Positions 44,764 to 53,891 are shown, numbered from the stretch's first letter. The stretch is DNA of 64,000 bases from Streptomyces sp. BK340 (GCF_007827595.1 NZ_VISR01000001.1:372001-436000), one strand, 5' to 3'. The notes: generated from the letters alone by a model not told the origin. Numbers and translations are program-made.

Positions 44764-45992
44764 CCGACGGTGGCGTCCTTCAGGGGCCGCGCCAGGTCGG
44801 TCAGCGCCTGCGGATCCATGCGTCGGCCCGCCTCGATCAGACGGCGGCCCTGGGCCAGATCACGCGGCCGGCCCACGGCCAGCAGGGCCACCAGCCGGTC
44901 CTCGCGCAGCCAGCACACGGTCCAGGCCGGGGCCGCCGGGTCGCCGCGCCACACCATGCGGTCGGCCGCGGGGTGGTGCCCGGCGTACTGGACGAAACGG
45001 CCGAACTGCTCGGACCAGAAGTACGGCACCGGGTCGTAGACCACGGGGGTCCCGCCCAGGATGTTCGCGGCGACCGTGCGCGGGCCCTGCAGGGCGTTGT
45101 CCCAGTGGTGGACCAGCAGCCGGGTGCCGTACCGGGCCGAGGGGAAGGAGGCGCAGTCGCCGACCGCGTACACGTCCTCGACGCGGGTGCGCAGGTGGGC
45201 GTCGGCCACGACCTCGCCGTGCGCGCCCAGCTCGATGCCGGAGCCGGCCAGCCAGGCGGTGGCGGGGCGCGCGCCGATGCCGACGACGACGGCGTCCGCG
45301 GGCAGCCGCGTGCCGTCGGTGAGCACCACCGCGCCCGGCTCGACGTGCTCCACGCGCGCGTGGGTGCGCAGCTCGGCACCGCTGTCCGCGTACCAGGCGG
45401 CCATCGGGGCGGCCACCTCGGGCGGGAGCGCGCCCGCGAGCGGCCGGTCGGCGGCCTCGACGACGGTCACCGCGCAGCCCGCCTCGCGGGCCGCGGTGGC
45501 GAACTCGGCCCCGATCCACCCGGCTCCGACGACCACGATGGAGTGCTGCCGGGCGAGCACCGGGCGCAGCCGCTCGGCGTCGTCCAGGGTGCGCAGCAGG
45601 TGCACGCCGGGCACGCCCTCGGTGCCCGGCAGCGTGATCGGCTCGGCGCCGGTGGCGAGGACCAGCACGTCGTACGGGACGGGCCCGGCCTCGGTGTCCA
45701 GCTCGTGGTCGCCGGGGCGCACGCCCAGCACCTCGCAGCCGAGCCGCAGTTCGACGCCGAGCGCCTCGAAGTCGACGTCGAAGGCGGAACCCTCGGCCTT
45801 GCCGAGCAGCACGGCCTTGGACAGCGGCGGCCGGTCGTACGGCTGGTGGGGCTCGGCGCCGATCAGCGTGACGGTGCCCGTGAAGCCCTGCTCGCGCAGG
45901 GCGACCGCGGTCTGCACCCCGGCCATGCCCGCGCCCGCGACGACCACGCGCCGCTCCTGTGCCGTGCCCTGCTGCGGTGTCTGCTCGCTCAC
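44760..45992 (-). CDS. NAD(P)H/FAD-dependent oxidoreductase (ferredoxin/rubredoxin reductase type)
   Basis: Flavoprotein of 410 residues with two dinucleotide folds: FAD site VVVAGAGMAGVQTAVALREQGF near the N-terminus, NAD(P)H site VVVGAGWIGAEFATAAREAGC (about 150-170), and the FAD aspartate in VYAVGDCASF. It matches BenD/ThcD-type ferredoxin reductases, electron donors to oxygenases and P450s; its partner is not nearby. GTG 45990-45992: TATGGT lies 6 nt before it and no ribosome site is seen, so the start is leaderless-like. The stop codon lies within the hairpin element. Confidence 0.87.
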   Translation of the reverse strand: MSEQTPQQGTAQERRVVVAGAGMAGVQTAVALREQGFTGTVTLIGAEPHQPYDRPPLSKAVLLGKAEGSAFDVDFEALGVELRLGCEVLGVRPGDHELDTEAGPVPYDVLVLATGAEPITLPGTEGVPGVHLLRTLDDAERLRPVLARQHSIVVVGAGWIGAEFATAAREAGCAVTVVEAADRPLAGALPPEVAAPMAAWYADSGAELRTHARVEHVEPGAVVLTDGTRLPADAVVVGIGARPATAWLAGSGIELGAHGEVVADAHLRTRVEDVYAVGDCASFPSARYGTRLLVHHWDNALQGPRTVAANILGGTPVVYDPVPYFWSEQFGRFVQYAGHHPAADRMVWRGDPAAPAWTVCWLREDRLVALLAVGRPRDLAQGRRLIEAGRRMDPQALTDLARPLKDATVG

Positions 45993-46008
45993 CCGATCAC
46001 CATAGACA

Positions 46009-46025
46009 ACTGACAATTCGTCAGT
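46009..46025. promoter_or_regulatory. Inverted repeat ACTGAC-N5-GTCAGT
   Basis: Perfect 6-bp arms around AATTC, 5 bp upstream of the -10-like TATGGT of the oxidoreductase gene and touching the stop codon of the upstream gene. Likely operator; the arms match those of the TetR-type site at 35225-35238, with a longer centre. Confidence 0.45.
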
Positions 46026-46375
46026 CAGCGGGCGTGCTCGGTGACCTGTTCCACAACGCTGGTCCCGGCGCCCGGCCGGGACTCCCACTCCCAGGTCTCC
46101 TCCAGCCGCACCCGCCCGTCCGGCAGCTCCACGACGGTGGACACGCAGTGCCCCGAGGCGGTGGTGCCGTCCTTCCTGAGCTGTACGTACCGGAAGTCCA
46201 GCCGGTCGCCCTCGCGGGTGCCGACCAGATGGCCCCGTACGACGTCGCCGCCCGCGTACTCGGCCCAGATCGCACCGTCCGTCTCGTGGTAGGCGAACCG
46301 GGTGCGGGTACCCACCTGACCTGGTGCCTGGTCCGTCACCGGGGCCAGGATCAGTCCGTCGAGCGAGCGGGCCAT
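46025..46375 (-). CDS. Small conserved hypothetical protein
   Basis: 116 residues of unknown function. It is a beta-rich, lipocalin-like small fold: alternating strands such as TRFAYHETDGAIWAEYAGGDVVRGHLVG and LDFRYVQLRKDGTTASGHCVSTVVELPDGRVRLEETWEWES. No signal peptide and no catalytic motif. In some Streptomyces genomes a similar protein is labelled n-acetylglutamate synthase, which I consider unsupported. ATG 46373-46375 after GGGAG. It diverges from thiO and is followed by the oxidoreductase gene on the same strand. Confidence 0.65.
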   Translation of the reverse strand: MARSLDGLILAPVTDQAPGQVGTRTRFAYHETDGAIWAEYAGGDVVRGHLVGTREGDRLDFRYVQLRKDGTTASGHCVSTVVELPDGRVRLEETWEWESRPGAGTSVVEQVTEHAR

Positions 46376-46389
46376 GGCCGGGGGCTCCC

Positions 46390-46419
46390 TTACGAGTGAC
46401 GAGCGCTGCGGGCTAGGGT
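46390..46419 (+). promoter_or_regulatory. Candidate promoter of the thiOSG transcript
   Basis: TTACGA (46390-46395), 18 nt, TAGGGT (46414-46419). It would start transcription near 46427, just before the TPP aptamer. Confidence 0.5.
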
Positions 46420-46433
46420 GGCCACCGTACAAG

Positions 46434-46527
46434 CACTCGCGGGAGCCCGGACGCACCGGGCTGAGAGGGAGGCTGGCGGCCTCCGACCGTACGAACCTGA
46501 TCCGGGTCATGCCGGCGAAGGGAGGGG
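46434..46527 (+). promoter_or_regulatory. TPP riboswitch (THI element)
   Basis: Thiamine pyrophosphate aptamer. The conserved strings are present: GGGCTGAGAGGGAGGC in the first half (46458-46473) and ACCTGATCCGGGTCATGCCGGCGAAGGGAGG in the second (46496-46526). The closing AAGGGAGG is also the ribosome binding site of thiO, 11 nt before its ATG, so TPP binding would block translation. No terminator follows. Confidence 0.95.
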
Positions 46528-46537
46528 CTGGACGCCC

Positions 46538-47698
46538 ATGTCGTCACGTACGTCCGACGTCCTCGTCATCGGGGGCGGAATCATCGGCCTGGTCACGGCC
46601 TGGCGGGCCGCGCAGCGCGGGCTCGCCACGACTGTGGTGGACCCCGGGCCCGGCGGCGGGGCCGCGCGGGTCGCGGCGGGCATGCTGGCCGCGGTCACCG
46701 AACTGCACTACGGCGAGGAGACGCTGCTCGCCCTGAACCTGGAATCCGCCCGCCGCTACCCGGACTTCGCGGCCGAGCTGACCGAACTGACCGGCCACGG
46801 CCTCGGCTACCGCCGCTGCGGCACGCTCGCCGTCGCGCTCGACGCCGACGACCGCGCCCACCTGCGCGAACTGCATGCGCTCCAGCAGCGTTCGGGCCTG
46901 GAGTCGGAGTGGCTGTCCGGGCGGGAGTGCCGGCGTCTGGAGCCGATGCTCGCGCCCGGGGTGCGCGGCGGACTGCGGGTCGACGGCGACCACCAGATCG
47001 ACCCGAGGCGGCTGGCCACGGCCCTGGTGACCGCCTGCGAGCGGGCCGGGGTTGTCTTCCACCGGTCCTGGGCCGAGCGGCTCGACGTCGCGCGGGACCG
47101 GGCCACCGGGGTCACCACGGCGGACGGCACCGCGCTGGGCGCGGCACAGGTCGTCCTCGCGGGCGGCAGCCTGAGCGGGCGTCTCGCGGGCGTCCCGGAC
47201 GACGTACTGCCCCCCGTGCGGCCGGTGAAGGGCCAGGTGCTGCGGCTGACCGTGCCGCGCCGGTACGCACCCTTCCTGAGCCGCACCGTACGGGCGATGG
47301 TGCGCGGCAGCCACGTCTACCTGGTGCCCCGGGAGAACGGCGAGCTGGTCGTCGGCGCCACCAGCGAGGAGCTGGGCTGGGACACGACCGTCACCGCCGG
47401 GGGCGTGTACGAACTGCTGCGCGACGCCCATGAGCTGGTGCCCGGGATCACCGAGCTGCCCCTCACCGAGACCCTGGCGGGGCTGCGCCCCGGCTCCCCG
47501 GACAATGCGCCGCTGCTCGGCCCGTCCGGGCTCGACGGGCTGCTGCTGGCCACCGGGCACTACCGCAACGGGGTGCTGCTCACGCCGGTCACCGGGGACG
47601 TGATGGCGGAGCTGCTGGTCGGCGGCGAACTGCCCGAACAGGCCCGTCCGTTCACGCCGAAGCGCTTCGGCGCCGCACTCATGGAGCAGCCCGCATGA
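46538..47698 (+). CDS. thiO: Glycine oxidase ThiO
   Basis: FAD amine oxidase that oxidises glycine to the imine used for thiazole synthesis. 386 residues: FAD loop VIGGGIIGLVTAWRAAQRGL at the N-terminus, a MLAAVTELHYGEE block, and C-terminal GLRPGSPDNAPLLGPSGLDGLLLATGHYRNGVLLTP. ATG 46538 is set by the riboswitch ribosome site. The TGA overlaps the thiS ATG (ATGA). Confidence 0.95.
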   Translation: MSSRTSDVLVIGGGIIGLVTAWRAAQRGLATTVVDPGPGGGAARVAAGMLAAVTELHYGEETLLALNLESARRYPDFAAELTELTGHGLGYRRCGTLAVALDADDRAHLRELHALQQRSGLESEWLSGRECRRLEPMLAPGVRGGLRVDGDHQIDPRRLATALVTACERAGVVFHRSWAERLDVARDRATGVTTADGTALGAAQVVLAGGSLSGRLAGVPDDVLPPVRPVKGQVLRLTVPRRYAPFLSRTVRAMVRGSHVYLVPRENGELVVGATSEELGWDTTVTAGGVYELLRDAHELVPGITELPLTETLAGLRPGSPDNAPLLGPSGLDGLLLATGHYRNGVLLTPVTGDVMAELLVGGELPEQARPFTPKRFGAALMEQPA

Positions 47699-47907
47699 AC
47701 ATCTCCGTCACCGTCTCCGTGAACGGGGAGCGCCATCAGGTCGCCCCCGGCACCGCGCTGGACGCCCTCGTGAAGACCCTCACGGTGGCGCCGTCCGGGG
47801 TGGCCGCCGCCGTCAACGAAACCGTCGTCCCGCGCGCGCAGTGGGCGACCACGGCCCTCGCCGAGGGCGACCGTGTCGAAGTCCTCACCGCCGTCCAAGG
47901 AGGCTGA
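47695..47907 (+). CDS. thiS: Thiamine biosynthesis sulfur carrier ThiS
   Basis: Ubiquitin-fold sulfur carrier, 70 residues, ending in the Gly-Gly that is thiocarboxylated (TAVQGG). It shows VSVNGERHQVAPGTALDALV and the AAAVNETVVPRAQW block. The ATG overlaps the thiO stop and the stop is 3 nt from thiG, one operon. Confidence 0.96.
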   Translation: MNISVTVSVNGERHQVAPGTALDALVKTLTVAPSGVAAAVNETVVPRAQWATTALAEGDRVEVLTAVQGG

Positions 47908-48705
<798 letters not shown>

Positions 48706-48804
48706 TTCCGGCCGTGTGCCTCCAGGGTCACAGCTCTGCTGCATTCCGTCCCCGGAACGGCCGAGCGGGCGGGACTGTCGGTCACCCCTCGTACACTCGC
48801 CTGC

Positions 48805-50733
48805 GTGGATACGACCCTTCAGGACCCCCTCGTCGGGCAGGTGCTCGACGGACGCTATCGCGTCGATGCGCGGATCGCGGTCGGTGGGATGGCCACGGTC
48901 TACCGGGCCCTGGACACCCGCCTGGACCGCGTTCTCGCGCTCAAGGTGATGCACCCGACCCTGGCGGCCGACGGGTCGTTCGTGGAGCGGTTCATCCGGG
49001 AGGCCAAGTCGGTCGCCCGGCTGGCCCACCCCAACGTGGTGCAGGTCTTCGACCAGGGCGCCGACGGGTCGTACGTGTACCTCGCGATGGAGTACATCGC
49101 CGGGTGCACCCTGCGGGACGTGCTGCGCGAGCGGGGCGCGCTGCAGCCGCGGGCGGCGCTGGACATCCTGGAGCCCGTGCTGGCCGCGCTCGGCGCCGCG
49201 CACCGGGCCGGGTTCGTGCACCGGGACATGAAGCCCGAGAACGTGCTGATAGGGGACGACGGCCGGGTCAAGGTCGCCGACTTCGGGCTCGTGCGGTCCG
49301 TGGACACCGTGACCAGCACGACGGGTGCCGTGCTCGGGACCGTGTCGTACCTCGCGCCCGAGCAGATAGAGCAGGGCACCGCCGATCCGCGTGTCGACGT
49401 GTACGCGTGCGGGGTCGTCCTCTACGAGATGCTGACCGGCGGCCGGCCGCACTCCGGGGACTCCCCCGCGCAGGTGCTGTACAAGCACATCCACGAGGAC
49501 GTGCCGCCGCCCTCGGCGCAGGTGCCGGGGCTGCCGTACGAGCTGGACGAGCTGGTGGCCTCGGCGACCGCGCGCACCCCGGACGTCCGGCCGCAGGACG
49601 CGGCGGCGCTGCTCGGCCAGGTGCTGCGGGCGCGGGCCGGTCTGAGCGCCGAGCAGCTGGACGCGGTGCCGCCGCAGGCGCTGTCCGCGGAGCACGACAA
49701 CGCCGAGGACCGTACGAGTGTGATCCCGCGCTCGCTGACCGTGCCCCGGCCGCTGCCCGTCAACGAGGACGAGGACCCGGTGGCGGCCGTCCAGCACACC
49801 AGCCGGCTGGACAGCCCGCCCGTCGCGCCCCGGCGACGGCCGGGGCGGCCCCGGCGCGGGCTCATCACGCTCATCGCGGCGGTCCTGGTGGTCTTCGGTG
49901 TCGGTGCCGGCGTCTGGTACATCAACTCGGGGCAGTTCACCGAGGTCCCGCAGCTGCTGGCCAAGACGCAGGCGCAGGCCCAGGCCAAGCTGACGGCGGC
50001 CGGGCTCGACGTCAAGCGGGTCAGGCTCGAGTACAGCGACACGGTCGAGCGGGGTGCGGTCATCCGTACCGACCCGGCCGCCGGGGCCCGGATCCGCAGC
50101 AACGACTCGGTGACGCTCGTCGTCTCCCGGGGCCCCGAGATCGTGAAGGTGCCGGACCTGACGGGCGTCCCGTTGGGCAAGGCGCAGGCCAAGCTGAAGG
50201 CGGCCGGTCTCGAGCCGGGCGTGGTCAGCCGGGCGTTCAGCGACAGCGTCCCGAGGGGCGCGGTGATCAGCACCGACCCGGAGACGGGCATCAAGCGGCA
50301 CGCGGGCTCGGCGATCGCGCTCCTGGTCAGCAAGGGCAACCCGGTCGACGTGCCGGACGTCACCGGTGACGACTTGGACGACGCCAAGCGGGAGCTGGAG
50401 GGCGCCGGTCTGAAGGTGATCGTCTCCACCGAGCAGGTCAATTCCCAGTACGACAAGGGTCAGGTGGCCGAGCAGACCCCGGAGGGCGGCAAGCAGGCCG
50501 CCGAGGGCGACACGGTGACGCTGAAGCTGTCCAAGGGCCCGGAGATGATCGAGGTGCCGGACGTCGTCGGGGACAGCGTGGACGACGCGACGAAGGCGCT
50601 GGAGGACGCCGGCTTCCAGGTCGAGAAGGACCAGGGCCTGCTCGGGCTCTTCAGCGACACCGTGCGCAAGCAGTCGGTGGAGGGCGGCGAGAAGGCGCCC
50701 AAGGGGTCGACGATCACGATCACCATCCGGTGA
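48805..50733 (+). CDS. Ser/Thr protein kinase with four PASTA domains (PknL/PknB type)
   Basis: Transmembrane Hanks-type kinase of 642 residues. Kinase domain about 14-280: glycine loop IAVGGMATVYRA, ATP Lys in LALKVMHP, HRDMKPEN (about 140) and DFGLVRS. A Pro-rich juxtamembrane region and a membrane helix (about 352-372) follow, then four PASTA repeats that bind muropeptides or lipid II. GTG 48805: TACACT ends exactly 7 nt before it and no ribosome site is seen, so leaderless. As I recall, the S. coelicolor counterpart is pkaF (SCO2110). The Rv2175c-like gene nearby encodes a likely substrate. Confidence 0.93.
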   Translation: MDTTLQDPLVGQVLDGRYRVDARIAVGGMATVYRALDTRLDRVLALKVMHPTLAADGSFVERFIREAKSVARLAHPNVVQVFDQGADGSYVYLAMEYIAGCTLRDVLRERGALQPRAALDILEPVLAALGAAHRAGFVHRDMKPENVLIGDDGRVKVADFGLVRSVDTVTSTTGAVLGTVSYLAPEQIEQGTADPRVDVYACGVVLYEMLTGGRPHSGDSPAQVLYKHIHEDVPPPSAQVPGLPYELDELVASATARTPDVRPQDAAALLGQVLRARAGLSAEQLDAVPPQALSAEHDNAEDRTSVIPRSLTVPRPLPVNEDEDPVAAVQHTSRLDSPPVAPRRRPGRPRRGLITLIAAVLVVFGVGAGVWYINSGQFTEVPQLLAKTQAQAQAKLTAAGLDVKRVRLEYSDTVERGAVIRTDPAAGARIRSNDSVTLVVSRGPEIVKVPDLTGVPLGKAQAKLKAAGLEPGVVSRAFSDSVPRGAVISTDPETGIKRHAGSAIALLVSKGNPVDVPDVTGDDLDDAKRELEGAGLKVIVSTEQVNSQYDKGQVAEQTPEGGKQAAEGDTVTLKLSKGPEMIEVPDVVGDSVDDATKALEDAGFQVEKDQGLLGLFSDTVRKQSVEGGEKAPKGSTITITIR

Positions 50734-50767
50734 CCGGGGGCGGCGCGCCGCGTGACACCCTGAACGG

Positions 50768-51673
50768 GTGAGCATCGAGCCGTCCCGCCCCCTGTCCGGC
50801 AGCCCCGGAACCAGTCCCTCCCGCAATCCCGTCGGCGGTCACGTCCCCGTGGCCGGGGGTCTGCACTCCGTAGGGCTGTCGTACGCCCGTGACCTCGGGG
50901 CCGAGACCGTGCAGGTCTTCGTCGCCAACCCGCGCGGGTGGGCCACCCCGGCCGGGAACCCCCGGCAGGACGAGGCGTTCCGCAAGGCGTGCGCCGAGGA
51001 GTCGGTTCCGGCGTACGTGCACGCCCCCTATCTGATCAACTTCGGCTCGCACACCGAGGCGACCGTGGAGAAGTCGGTGGAGTCGCTGCGGCACTCGCTG
51101 CGGCGTGGGCGGGAGATCGGCGCGCTCGGCGTCGTCGTGCACACCGGCAGCGCGACCGGCGGGCGGGAGCGGTCCGTGGCGCTGAAGCAGGTGCGCGAGC
51201 ACCTGCTGCCGCTGCTGGACGAGCTGACCCACGACGACGATCCGTACCTGCTGCTGGAGTCGACCGCCGGACAGGGCGCCTCGCTGTGCTCGCGCACCTG
51301 GGACTTCGGGCCGTACTTCGAGGCGCTGGACGCCCATCCGAAGCTCGGCGTGTGCCTGGACACCTGCCACATCTTCGCCGCCGGGCACGACCTGACCGGG
51401 CCGAACGGCATGCACCAGACCCTGGACCTGCTGGTCGACACCGTCGGCGAGGGGCGGCTGAAGCTGATCCACGCCAACGACTCCAAGGACGTGGTCGGCG
51501 CGCACAAGGACCGGCACGAGAACATCGGCTCAGGCCACATCGGCGAGGACCCGTTCCCGGCGCTGATGACCCACCCGGCGACCGCGGGCGTGCCGCTGAT
51601 CATCGAGACGCCCGGCGGCAAGGAGGGGCACGCGGCGGATGTGGAGCGGCTGAAGAAACTGCGCGACGGATAA
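50768..51673 (+). CDS. nfo: Endonuclease IV (deoxyribonuclease IV)
   Basis: AP endonuclease of base excision repair. 301 residues, TIM barrel with three-zinc ligand motifs: GGLHSVGLSYARDLGAETVQVF, VHAPYLINFGS, VVVHTGSATGG, LESTAGQGASL, VCLDTCHIFAAGHDL and IETPGGKEG (all recognisable Nfo blocks). A short N-terminal tail rich in Pro/Ser precedes the first strand. GTG start 50768. It follows the kinase gene by 34 nt in the same direction. Confidence 0.92.
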   Translation: MSIEPSRPLSGSPGTSPSRNPVGGHVPVAGGLHSVGLSYARDLGAETVQVFVANPRGWATPAGNPRQDEAFRKACAEESVPAYVHAPYLINFGSHTEATVEKSVESLRHSLRRGREIGALGVVVHTGSATGGRERSVALKQVREHLLPLLDELTHDDDPYLLLESTAGQGASLCSRTWDFGPYFEALDAHPKLGVCLDTCHIFAAGHDLTGPNGMHQTLDLLVDTVGEGRLKLIHANDSKDVVGAHKDRHENIGSGHIGEDPFPALMTHPATAGVPLIIETPGGKEGHAADVERLKKLRDG

Positions 51674-51684
51674 CCCCTTTGGGA

Positions 51685-51701
51685 ATACCCCTGGGGGGTA
51701 T
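51685..51701 (+). promoter_or_regulatory. CsoR-like copper operator
   Basis: ATACCCC (51685-51691) and GGGGTAT (51695-51701), perfect arms with a TGG centre, match the G-tract palindrome recognised by CsoR-type Cu(I) repressors. A -10-like TATACG (51699-51704) overlaps the right arm, so binding would block the DUF4396 promoter. Confidence 0.7.
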
Positions 51702-51749
51702 ACGGTTCCTGCTCGATGCAGGAACCGTTGTCCGACAATGGGGGTCGTC

Positions 51750-52298
51750 ATGCAGCACGAGGCGCACGCAGCACACCAGCAGCACGAGGCACACGCACAC
51801 CACCAGCACGAGACGCACGACCACCACCGGCACGAAGCACACGCGCACCACCACGCGCCCGCCGCCACCTGGTCCGTGGCCGCCCTGGCCACCCTGCACT
51901 GCCTCACCGGCTGCGCCATCGGCGAGGTGCTGGGCATGGTCGTCGGCACGGCGTTCGGGTGGGGGAACCTGCCGACCATGCTGCTGGCGATCGTGCTGGC
52001 CTTCTTCTTCGGCTACTCGCTCACCCTGCGCGGAGTGCTGCGCGCCGGTGTCGACTTCCGTACGGCCCTGCGGGTGGCGCTGGCCGCGGACACCCTGTCC
52101 ATCGTGGTGATGGAGCTGATCGACAACGGGGTGATCCTGGTCTGGCCGTCCGCGATGGACGCCACGCTGGGCGACGCTCTGTTCTGGATCTCACTGGCGA
52201 TCTCGCTGGTGATCGCCTTCGCGGTGACCACGCCGGTCAACAAGTGGACGATCGCCCGCGGCAAGGGCCACGCGGTGGTGCACCGGTACCACCACTGA
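51750..52298 (+). CDS. His-rich DUF4396 membrane protein, probably copper-linked
   Basis: 182 residues. The first 35 contain 16 histidines (pattern HEAHAHH), a likely metal-binding tail. Four or so membrane segments of the DUF4396 family follow: ATLHCLTGCAIGEVLGMVVG, LLAIVLAFFFGYSLTLRGVL, DTLSIVVMELIDNG and LFWISLAISLVIAFAV. ATG 51750 has GGGGG upstream; ATG 51738 has none. The CsoR-like operator upstream predicts induction by copper. Function is unknown; handling of Cu(I) is inferred. Confidence 0.82.
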   Translation: MQHEAHAAHQQHEAHAHHQHETHDHHRHEAHAHHHAPAATWSVAALATLHCLTGCAIGEVLGMVVGTAFGWGNLPTMLLAIVLAFFFGYSLTLRGVLRAGVDFRTALRVALAADTLSIVVMELIDNGVILVWPSAMDATLGDALFWISLAISLVIAFAVTTPVNKWTIARGKGHAVVHRYHH

Positions 52299-52316
52299 CC
52301 GGCGCGCCAGGAGAAG

Positions 52317-52949
52317 TCAGAGCTCGGGGCCGTCCCCGGGCTCTTCCTGGTAGGAGTAGCGCTGTTCCTTCCAGGGGTCGCCGACGTTGTGATAGCCGCG
52401 CTCCTCCCAGAAGCCGCGGCGGTCGGCGGTCATGTACTCCACGCCCCGCACCCACTTGGGGCCCTTCCAGGCGTACAGATGGGGGACGATCAGGCGGACC
52501 GGAAAGCCGTGCTCGGCGGTGAGCAGCTCGCCGTCCTTGTGGGTGGCGAAGATCGTGCGGTCGGAGGCGAAGTCCGACAGGCGCAGGTTCGAGCTGAATC
52601 CGTACTCCGCCCAGACCATCACATGGGTGACGTCCGGCGCCGGCGGGGCGAGGTCGAGGATCGCGCGGGCCGGGACGCCGCCCCACTCGGCGCCGACCAT
52701 GCTGAACTTCGTCACGCAGTGCAGATCGGCGACCACGGTGGTGTACGGCAGGGCCGTGAACTCCTCGTGGTTCCAGGTGCGCTTGTCACCGTCGGCGGTG
52801 GTACCGAAAACCCGGAACTCCCAGCGCTCGGGCCGGAACTTCGGTACCGGCCCGTAGTGCGTGACCGGCCAGCCACGCTGGAGTCGCTGCCCCGGCGGAA
52901 GCTCGGGCCCTGCCGCTGCTCCAGATTCGCGCTCCACCGGATGACCCAT
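52317..52949 (-). CDS. Sulfite-oxidase-fold molybdopterin oxidoreductase
   Basis: Cytoplasmic enzyme of 210 residues with the oxidoreductase molybdopterin-binding domain. The likely Mo-ligand Cys is in VVADLHCVTKFS (about residue 78), followed by WGGVPARAILDLAPP and HGFPVRLIVPHLYAWKGPKWVRGVEYM, typical of the sulfite oxidase-like family. No Tat signal and no dimerisation domain, so the substrate may not be sulfite. ATG 52947-52949 with GGAG upstream. It converges on the DUF4396 gene and diverges from bfr. Confidence 0.85.
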   Translation of the reverse strand: MGHPVERESGAAAGPELPPGQRLQRGWPVTHYGPVPKFRPERWEFRVFGTTADGDKRTWNHEEFTALPYTTVVADLHCVTKFSMVGAEWGGVPARAILDLAPPAPDVTHVMVWAEYGFSSNLRLSDFASDRTIFATHKDGELLTAEHGFPVRLIVPHLYAWKGPKWVRGVEYMTADRRGFWEERGYHNVGDPWKEQRYSYQEEPGDGPEL

Positions 52950-53026
52950 GTCTCCATCCTGACAGACCTGGGGCAGTGCCCTTGACCACCGTTCCGCAAA
53001 TCGGACAACTGCTATCAAGTCGGCAG

Positions 53027-53041
53027 GTACTTACTAAGTAC
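53027..53041. promoter_or_regulatory. 15-bp palindrome upstream of bfr
   Basis: GTACTTACTAAGTAC is a perfect palindrome with one central base; ACTTACT repeats at 53044-53050. It lies between the divergent molybdopterin enzyme and bfr genes, 78 and 85 nt from their starts. It resembles HxlR- or MarR-type operators. Confidence 0.5.
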
Positions 53042-53125
53042 GCACTTACTGGACGATCTTCCTCACCGGTGCAATCATGCGGCCGCATACGCCACCTGTC
53101 CCACCGTGCGGAAGGAGCCGCTGCA

Positions 53126-53605
53126 ATGCAGGGCGACCCCGAGGTCATCGAGTTCCTCAACGAGCAGCTCACCGGCGAGCTGACCGCGATCAACCAGTAC
53201 TTCCTGCACGCGAAGATGCAGGAGAACTTCGGCTGGACGAAGCTCGCCAAGTACACGCGGCACGAGTCGTTCGACGAGATGAAGCACGCCGAGGTGCTGA
53301 CCGACCGGATCCTGTTCCTGGAAGAGCTGCCCAACTACCAGAGGCTGTTCCATGTGCGGGTGGGCCAGACCGTCAAGGAGATGTTCGAGGCCGACCGGCA
53401 GATCGAGGTCGAGGCGATCGACCGGCTCAAGCGGGGCATCAAGGTGATGCGCGAGAAGGGCGACATCACGTCGGCGAACATCTTCGAGGACATCCTCGCC
53501 GACGAGGAGCACCACATCGACTACCTCGACACCCAGCTGGAGCTGCTGGAGAAGCTCGGGGAGGCGCTGTACCTCGCGCAGCTGATCGAGCAGCCGGAGA
53601 GCTAG
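53126..53605 (+). CDS. bfr: Bacterioferritin
   Basis: Haem-containing iron storage cage subunit, 159 residues. Ferroxidase ligands Glu18, Glu51, His54 and the ADEEHHIDYLDTQL block (Glu127/His130 region), plus haem ligand Met52 (DEMKHAE), keep E. coli numbering. ATG 53126 preceded by GAAGGAG. The neighbouring bfd gene on the opposite strand supplies the ferredoxin for iron release. Confidence 0.95.
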   Translation: MQGDPEVIEFLNEQLTGELTAINQYFLHAKMQENFGWTKLAKYTRHESFDEMKHAEVLTDRILFLEELPNYQRLFHVRVGQTVKEMFEADRQIEVEAIDRLKRGIKVMREKGDITSANIFEDILADEEHHIDYLDTQLELLEKLGEALYLAQLIEQPES

Positions 53606-53844
53606 GCGGCCTCGTCCAGGACGTCGGGGCCGGACAGCTCCGCCAGTACGGGCTTGCCCTGGTCGGCCAGGTCACGGCGCGGGCAGGAGCCGCGGCCGAG
53701 GATCGCCTGGATGCGCCGCACGCACGAGCCGCAGTCCGTGCCCGCCTTGGAGGCGGAGGCGATCTGCCGGGGGGTGCAGGCGCCGTCCTCCGCATGCTTC
53801 TTGACCTGGTCCTCGGTGATGCCGAAGCAACTGCAGACGTACAC
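53602..53844 (-). CDS. bfd: Bacterioferritin-associated ferredoxin (Bfd, BFD [2Fe-2S] domain)
   Basis: 80-residue ferredoxin expected to reduce bacterioferritin and release iron. The [2Fe-2S] ligands are visible as VCSCFGITEDQV and GTDCGSCVRRIQAIL (C-x-C near the start, C-x-x-C about residue 38-41). GTG 53842-53844 after GGGAGG. The 3' end overlaps the bfr stop by 4 nt (convergent). An iron box about 50 nt upstream predicts expression under iron limitation. Confidence 0.9.
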   Translation of the reverse strand: MYVCSCFGITEDQVKKHAEDGACTPRQIASASKAGTDCGSCVRRIQAILGRGSCPRRDLADQGKPVLAELSGPDVLDEAA

Positions 53845-53891
53845 GCGGATTCACCTCCCGACGGGATTGATAGGTGTCGCCGTCCCGCTTG

